Assembly: GCA_013140465.1 (NCBI GenBank)
Contig: JABFST010000406.1
Span: 1-9,030 of the forward strand
Source: Methylococcaceae bacterium
GTDB taxonomy: Bacteria > Pseudomonadota > Gammaproteobacteria > Methylococcales > Methylomonadaceae
Length of the DNA stretch: 9,030 bases
Direction of reading: 5' to 3'
The notes under the pieces are model-generated. The model had not been told where the DNA came from and ran no database searches. It worked only from the letters and a program-made list of their open reading frames with translations. Made by a program: the position numbers and the translations under genes. The first letter of the stretch is position 1, and each line of letters starts with the position of its first letter. Below are positions 5,264-9,030 of the stretch, piece after piece.

Positions 5264-6202
5264 TTATTTTTGTAAGCCTTTGGGCAGGGCAAACACGACT
5301 TTTTCTTCTATGCCCTGAATTTCGATAGTAGATTTGCCGCCCCATTGCTTAAGCTGGCTAATCACTTCTTGCACCAACACTTCGGGCGCTGATGCACCTG
5401 CGGTTACACCCACCACTTTCACGCCATCAAACCAAGCTTGCTGCATATCGTTGGCAGTATCGATCAGATAGGCTTTTTTGCCGAGTTGTTCGGCAATTTC
5501 ACGCAAGCGGTTGGAGTTGGAACTGTTGATTGAACCCACGACCAATATGGTGTCGGCGGTTTTAGCAAGTTCAAACACGGCATCTTGACGGTTTTGGGTC
5601 GCGTAGCAAATGTCGTCTTTTTTCTGTTCTTGTATCGAAGTAAAACGCGCCCGCAAGGCATCGACCATGATTTTGGTGTCGGTCATCGACAGAGTGGTTT
5701 GCGTCACATAAGCCAAATTATCAGGGTTGTTGACCTTTAAATTAGCGACATCATCAGGGGTTTCAACTAAATAGATGCCACCGTTTTCGGTGCATTTTTC
5801 GTACTGCCCCATCGTACCTTCCACTTCGGGATGGCCCGCATGGCCTATCAAGATCACTTCGCGATCGGATTTGGCGTGTTTTGCAACTTGCAAATGCACT
5901 TTGGTGACGAGTGGGCAGGTCGCGTCAAATACCGTCAGATTGCGTTCTTTGGCTTCATGCTGCACTTGTTTGGACACACCGTGCGCACTAAAAATTAGGT
6001 ATGAACCCATAGGCACATCGGTCAGTTCTTCAATAAAAATGGCCCCTTTTTCTTTTAGCCCGTCCACGACCGTGCGGTTGTGGACGACTTCATGGCGTAC
6101 ATAAATAGGTGCGCCAAAGGTTTCAATGGCTTGGTCTACGATTTCGATGGCGCGGTCTACGCCAGCACAAAATCCACGGGGGTTAGCGAGTACGATTTGC
6201 AT
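5264..6202 (-). CDS. ispH: 4-hydroxy-3-methylbut-2-enyl diphosphate reductase (LytB)
   Basis: 312 residues (E. coli 316). IspH is the cytosolic iron-sulfur enzyme of the last MEP-pathway step, reducing HMBPP to isopentenyl and dimethylallyl diphosphate. The three cluster cysteines are present: C12 ([16 protein letters not shown]), C96 ([13 protein letters not shown]) and C199 ([11 protein letters not shown]). Substrate-binding residues are also present: H41 in RHEVVHN, H74 in SAHGVS, H124 and E126 in [11 protein letters not shown], and the SxN motif in [11 protein letters not shown]. The ATG at 6202 begins [14 protein letters not shown], the standard start. It has only a weak GAAG 8 to 10 bases upstream. 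The gap to rraA is 36 bases and to hslR is 10. It appears complete and functional. Confidence 0.98.
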   Translation of the reverse strand: MQIVLANPRGFCAGVDRAIEIVDQAIETFGAPIYVRHEVVHNRTVVDGLKEKGAIFIEELTDVPMGSYLIFSAHGVSKQVQHEAKERNLTVFDATCPLVTKVHLQVAKHAKSDREVILIGHAGHPEVEGTMGQYEKCTENGGIYLVETPDDVANLKVNNPDNLAYVTQTTLSMTDTKIMVDALRARFTSIQEQKKDDICYATQNRQDAVFELAKTADTILVVGSINSSNSNRLREIAEQLGKKAYLIDTANDMQQAWFDGVKVVGVTAGASAPEVLVQEVISQLKQWGGKSTIEIQGIEEKVVFALPKGLQK

Positions 6203-6238
6203 ATCTTGACTTCTTTACTAGGTTAATGTGTGTTTATT

Positions 6239-6724
6239 TTAACTCAACATGGCTGCCGAGACGATAATTCCATCACTATCTGCATATAAAAAATGGTCTT
6301 TTTTAAAATTGACCCCAGCAAAAGTGACTACCAAATCACGATCGCCGTGGTCTTTTTTGTGGCTGCTTAAAGGATGGGTGTGCAAGGCGCGAATGCCGAT
6401 AGGCAAATCGGCGATGCGGGCGGCATCGCGGATACAGCCATAAACCAGCAACCCCGTCCAACCATTGTCCACTGCCAGCTTAACCAGCGCATAATCGACT
6501 AAGGCGCAACGGTGCGAACCACCGCCGTCGATGACCAGCACACGGTTTTGCACGCGGTCTTCTAAGACGGTTTTAACCAGCACATTGTCCTCGTAGGTTT
6601 TTACGGTCGTGATTTGCCCTGAAAACGCCGGATCCTTGCCATAAGCCAAAAACAAGGGTTCGGCAATTTGGAAATGCACTTCATGCGCGTGCGCATCACA
6701 CAATTGGGCGGTGGAAAAAGACAT
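6239..6724 (-). CDS. rraA: RraA family protein (regulator of RNase E activity A)
   Basis: 161 residues, the same length as E. coli RraA, which binds RNase E and inhibits its RNA-degrading activity. Family features are the N-terminal LCDAHAHEV, FSGQITTVKTYEDNVLVKTV, LVIDGGGSHRCALVDYALVK and HFLYADSDGIIVSA near the end. It retains GCIRD at 96-100. The G-x-x-R-D pattern is characteristic of related HMG/CHA (4-hydroxy-4-methyl-2-oxoglutarate) aldolases, whereas E. coli RraA reads GAVRQ there. An aldolase-type activity therefore cannot be excluded. The ATG at 6724 has GAGG (6733-6730) 5 bases upstream. It starts 26 bases after the U32-family gene and is followed 36 bases later by ispH, which suggests one transcript. 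Confidence 0.93.
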   Translation of the reverse strand: MSFSTAQLCDAHAHEVHFQIAEPLFLAYGKDPAFSGQITTVKTYEDNVLVKTVLEDRVQNRVLVIDGGGSHRCALVDYALVKLAVDNGWTGLLVYGCIRDAARIADLPIGIRALHTHPLSSHKKDHGDRDLVVTFAGVNFKKDHFLYADSDGIIVSAAMLS

Positions 6725-6750
6725 AAAAACCTCGGGATGGCACTAACGGT

Positions 6751-8079
6751 TTAACCAGTATAACGCGCCAACAGACCATTAGCACTGTGTATCTGCGGCA
6801 GCGGAATCTTAACTTCATAACCGCCGCCAGAAGCTTCTTCCATAGCGGTGCCATGCAGGTTTTCCATACGCTCGACGATGATGTCTTGGTTGCCTTCGGG
6901 CAATATCAGCTCCAATTTGTCGCCTACCGAAAACTTGTTTTTGACATCCACGACCGCCATCCCAGTTGCCGCATCATAGTGTCTAATTTCGCCGCAGAAT
7001 TGTTGCTGGTGGCTTTTGGAATAACCTGTCAGATAGTTTTGTTGTTCGTGGGTATGGTGGCGTTGATAAAAGCCATCGGTATAGCCACGGTTCGCCAAGT
7101 TTTCCAATACCCCCAACAATTCGGGCTGGAAAGCACGCCCCGCCAAGGCATCATCTATCGCTAGACGATAGGTTTGCGCGGTGCGGGCCACATAATAATG
7201 TGACTTGGTGCGGCCTTCGATTTTAAGGCTATCGATGCCTATCTCGACCAAACGCTGGACATGTTCGATGGCACGCAAGTCTTTAGAATTCATGATGTAA
7301 GTGCCGTTTTCGTCTTCCATCACCGGCAACAATTCGCCTTTACGGCCTTCTTCTTCCAGAAAATAAATATTGTCCGCCAACGGATGGCGTTCGGCACCGC
7401 CGCAGCTGGCATTGCTGATGTCCGCCATCGACAGCACCATATCGCCTTCGGCGTTTTCTTCGGCGGGTAAGGTGTCGTATTTCCAGCGGCAAGAATTGGT
7501 GCAAGTGCCTTGGTTAGGGTCGCGGTGGTTAAAATAACCCGACAACAAGCACCGCCCCGAATAGGCGATGCACAAGGCGCCATGGACAAACACTTCCAAT
7601 TCCATATCGGGACAGCGTTGGCGGATGTCCGCAATCTCGTCCAAGGACAATTCCCGCGACAAAATCACCCGCGTCAGCCCCATGCTTTGCCAGAATTTGA
7701 CCGTCGCATAGTTGACGGTATTGGCTTGCACCGACAAATGGATAGGCATATCAGGCCAAGCTTCGCGGGTCATCATAATCAAACCGGGATCCGCCATAAT
7801 CAAGGCATCGGGTTGCATGGCAATAATCGGCGCAAGGTCTGCCATAAAAGTTTTCACTTTGGCGTTGTGCGGAATCACATTAGTGGCTAAGAAGAATTTT
7901 TTGCCCAGTTGGTGCGCTTCTTGGATGCCTTTGGCCAGATTGTCGGCCATAAAATCGTTATTGCGCACCCGCAAACTATAACGCGGCTGTCCGGCATACA
8001 CCGCGTCCGCACCGTAGGCAAAGGCATAGCGCATGTTTCGGATCGTACCGGCGGGCGACAAGAGTTCAATTTGTTTCAT
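6751..8079 (-). CDS. trhP: U32-family tRNA hydroxylation protein (TrhP/YegQ-like)
   Basis: 442 residues (E. coli YegQ/TrhP 453). TrhP is needed for prephenate-dependent formation of 5-hydroxyuridine at the wobble position of certain tRNAs. Annotations of the family as 'peptidase U32' or 'collagenase-like protease' are historical. Visible features are the N-terminal ELLSPAGTIRNMRYAFAYGA and DAVYAGQPRYSLRVR, the LSVQANTVNYATVKFW strand-helix, and EVFVHGALCIAYSGRCLLS followed by GTCTNSCRW. C170, C177, C193 and C197 (with C226 further on) are candidate iron-sulfur ligands. DSLKIEGRTKSHYYVARTAQ marks the core end, and a beta-barrel-like C-terminal domain (about 350-440) follows. The length separates it from UbiU/UbiV (about 300) and RlhA (about 650). 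ATG 8079 gives the standard MKQIELLSPAG start, although no good ribosome binding site is seen. It is the first gene of the cluster with rraA, ispH and hslR. Confidence 0.9.
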   Translation of the reverse strand: MKQIELLSPAGTIRNMRYAFAYGADAVYAGQPRYSLRVRNNDFMADNLAKGIQEAHQLGKKFFLATNVIPHNAKVKTFMADLAPIIAMQPDALIMADPGLIMMTREAWPDMPIHLSVQANTVNYATVKFWQSMGLTRVILSRELSLDEIADIRQRCPDMELEVFVHGALCIAYSGRCLLSGYFNHRDPNQGTCTNSCRWKYDTLPAEENAEGDMVLSMADISNASCGGAERHPLADNIYFLEEEGRKGELLPVMEDENGTYIMNSKDLRAIEHVQRLVEIGIDSLKIEGRTKSHYYVARTAQTYRLAIDDALAGRAFQPELLGVLENLANRGYTDGFYQRHHTHEQQNYLTGYSKSHQQQFCGEIRHYDAATGMAVVDVKNKFSVGDKLELILPEGNQDIIVERMENLHGTAMEEASGGGYEVKIPLPQIHSANGLLARYTG

Positions 8080-8112
8080 GTTGGCAAGTTTAATTTAGCG
8101 GAAATAACGCGT

Positions 8113-8143
8113 ATTTTAGCGTAAGCTTGGCTAGCCACCGTAA
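8113..8143 (-). promoter_or_regulatory. Possible promoter of the trhP cluster
   Basis: On the minus strand TAAAAT (8118-8113) matches 5 of 6 bases of a -10 box, 33 bases before the trhP ATG. TTACGG (8143-8138) is a weak -35 candidate, but the 19 base spacing is long. The place, in the divergent gap 8080-8236, is right for the promoter. The exact boxes are uncertain. Confidence 0.25.
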
Positions 8144-8236
8144 AAAAATGGCTATGCACTTGGCGATTAACGGTTTTAGCGTGATTGCCAGTGGTTTTGC
8201 AGTTTTGATGGCAACTGCCAACTTATGGGACTTTTT

Positions 8237-8368
8237 ATGTGGATCCTCATTTTCATCATCGCCTTATTGTTCGTGTTGGGCAGTGGCTTACTCTTGTTAA
8301 GGACGGCGAATAGCCACAAAATCCCTGATAACGTCAAAGCGCAGCCTTATCAGGATGACGATGACTAA
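8237..8368 (+). CDS. Small single-helix membrane protein of unknown function
   Basis: 43 residues. Residues 1-21 are one hydrophobic helix (MWILIFIIALLFVLGSGLLL, then L). A short linker RTANSHKIPDNVKAQPY follows, and then a highly acidic end, QDDDD. It is probably an inner-membrane peptide, with the charges (R22 after the helix) suggesting a cytoplasmic tail. The layout resembles small uncharacterised gammaproteobacterial membrane proteins such as the DUF2897 type, but I cannot confirm the family. ATG 8237 is preferred. An in-frame ATG at 8225 would add four residues (MGLF), and neither has a strong ribosome binding site (GGGA lies 6 bases before 8237). The stop lies 18 bases before the methyltransferase start, so the two are probably co-transcribed. 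Codon choice gives a sensible membrane protein, which supports a real gene despite its size. Confidence 0.65.
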   Translation: MWILIFIIALLFVLGSGLLLLRTANSHKIPDNVKAQPYQDDDD

Positions 8369-8386
8369 GCGGCACAGGACACGGCT

Positions 8387-9030
8387 ATGACCCAACGCGA
8401 CAACGTCCTTTGGTTACAATGTTGGCGCGACCAACGCACAGACTTCACCCAAGCCGTCACTAATCCTTTGCTGGTGCGCTTTTGGCCTGGGCTGAACTTG
8501 GCAGCCGGCAGCCGAGTTTTTGTGCCTTTGTGCGGCAGAAGTTTGGATATGCTGTGGTTAGCCGGATTAGGCCATGAAGTAATCGGCGTTGAATTAAGCC
8601 CGATTGCGGTAAGCGCATTTTTTAAGGCCCGCAAACTCAACGCCAGCCGCCGTAAAATCGGGCCGTTTACGCTTTGGCAACACGGACGTTTGCAGGTATT
8701 GTGCGGCGATTATTTTGCCTTGACCCCAACCCTGCTGGGGCGCATTGACGCGGTATACGACCATACCGCCCTAACGGCCTTGCCCGAAGACCTGCGGCCC
8801 GCGTATGTCGCGCAGCTCAGCCGCATCGTACCGAATCATGCGCCGATTTTTTTACTGACCACCGAAGATGCTGCGCCCCTCGCCGACCTAAGCGCAGCAC
8901 TGGTTATTGATGATGAAATCACTCGCCTGTATGAGGAAAATTTTGCCATTAGCGTAGCGTATATGGAAAACCTACCCGCAGACACTGCCGAAACAGGGGT
9001 GTACAAAGTCTATCGGCTGATAGCCAAGAC
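8387..9030 (+). CDS. Thiopurine S-methyltransferase family protein, cut by the window edge
   Basis: 214 complete codons are visible before the right edge and no stop is reached. Bacterial TPMT proteins are about 215 to 220 residues, so nearly all of it is present. The family uses S-adenosylmethionine to methylate thiol compounds, and in some bacteria selenium or tellurium compounds. The SAM-binding block RVFVPLCGRSLDMLWLAGLG followed by HEVIGVELS (43-71) is unmistakable. NPLLVRFWP (26-34) and CGDYFAL (106-112) also fit. Later parts diverge. The usual YDR-x-ALxALP reads YDHTALTALP (124-133), and the usual LTLEYDQ...GPPFSV reads LTTEDAAPLADLSAALVIDD (157-176). The natural substrate may therefore differ. 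ATG 8387 has AGGA (8376-8379) 7 bases upstream. It follows the small membrane peptide by 18 bases. Confidence 0.88.
   Translation, partial: MTQRDNVLWLQCWRDQRTDFTQAVTNPLLVRFWPGLNLAAGSRVFVPLCGRSLDMLWLAGLGHEVIGVELSPIAVSAFFKARKLNASRRKIGPFTLWQHGRLQVLCGDYFALTPTLLGRIDAVYDHTALTALPEDLRPAYVAQLSRIVPNHAPIFLLTTEDAAPLADLSAALVIDDEITRLYEENFAISVAYMENLPADTAETGVYKVYRLIAK

Noticed and set aside
6787..8124. Several plus-strand frames opposite trhP
   Set aside because: They are antisense to a gene with clear conserved motifs throughout.

Overview
The window looks like part of a gammaproteobacterial chromosome. HslR, IspH, RraA and the YegQ-type U32 protein all resemble their Escherichia coli counterparts in length and motifs. 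A split class II ribonucleotide reductase subunit (NrdJb) and many REP/MITE-like palindromes suggest an environmental, repeat-rich lineage. A methanotroph of the Methylococcales is my best guess, but this is an impression and was not tested. No rRNA, tRNA or CRISPR array was seen.

Left part (1-2090): accessory DNA. Short direct repeats (3-94), a decayed REP-associated transposase (101-296) and a REP palindrome (328-359) lie beside a compact, visibly AT-rich two-gene minus-strand unit. Its first gene (1202-1939) encodes a stand-alone caspase-fold protease with an apparently intact His/Cys dyad. Its second gene (384-1187) encodes a membrane protein with a soluble N-terminal half and about four C-terminal membrane helices. 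This protease plus membrane-protein pair is the best candidate in the window for an undescribed system, possibly a protease-triggered membrane effector used in defence or cell death. A long inverted repeat (1984-2062) separates it from nrdJb.

Middle part (2085-4857): two genes of normally two-subunit enzymes, nrdJb (2085-2783, minus) and cysD (3507-4415, plus). Neither has its usual partner (nrdJa, cysN) in the expected adjacent place. Those places are instead filled with nested inverted-repeat elements (2857-3304 and 4604-4839) and smaller hairpins.

Right part (4858-9030): ordinary core genes. A tight minus-strand cluster reads trhP(yegQ)-rraA-ispH-hslR, with gaps of 26, 36 and 10 bases. 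It combines tRNA wobble-uridine hydroxylation, control of RNA degradation, the last step of the MEP isoprenoid pathway, and a ribosome-rescue S4 protein. Diverging from it on the plus strand are a 43-residue single-helix membrane peptide and a thiopurine S-methyltransferase-family gene that runs off the right edge.
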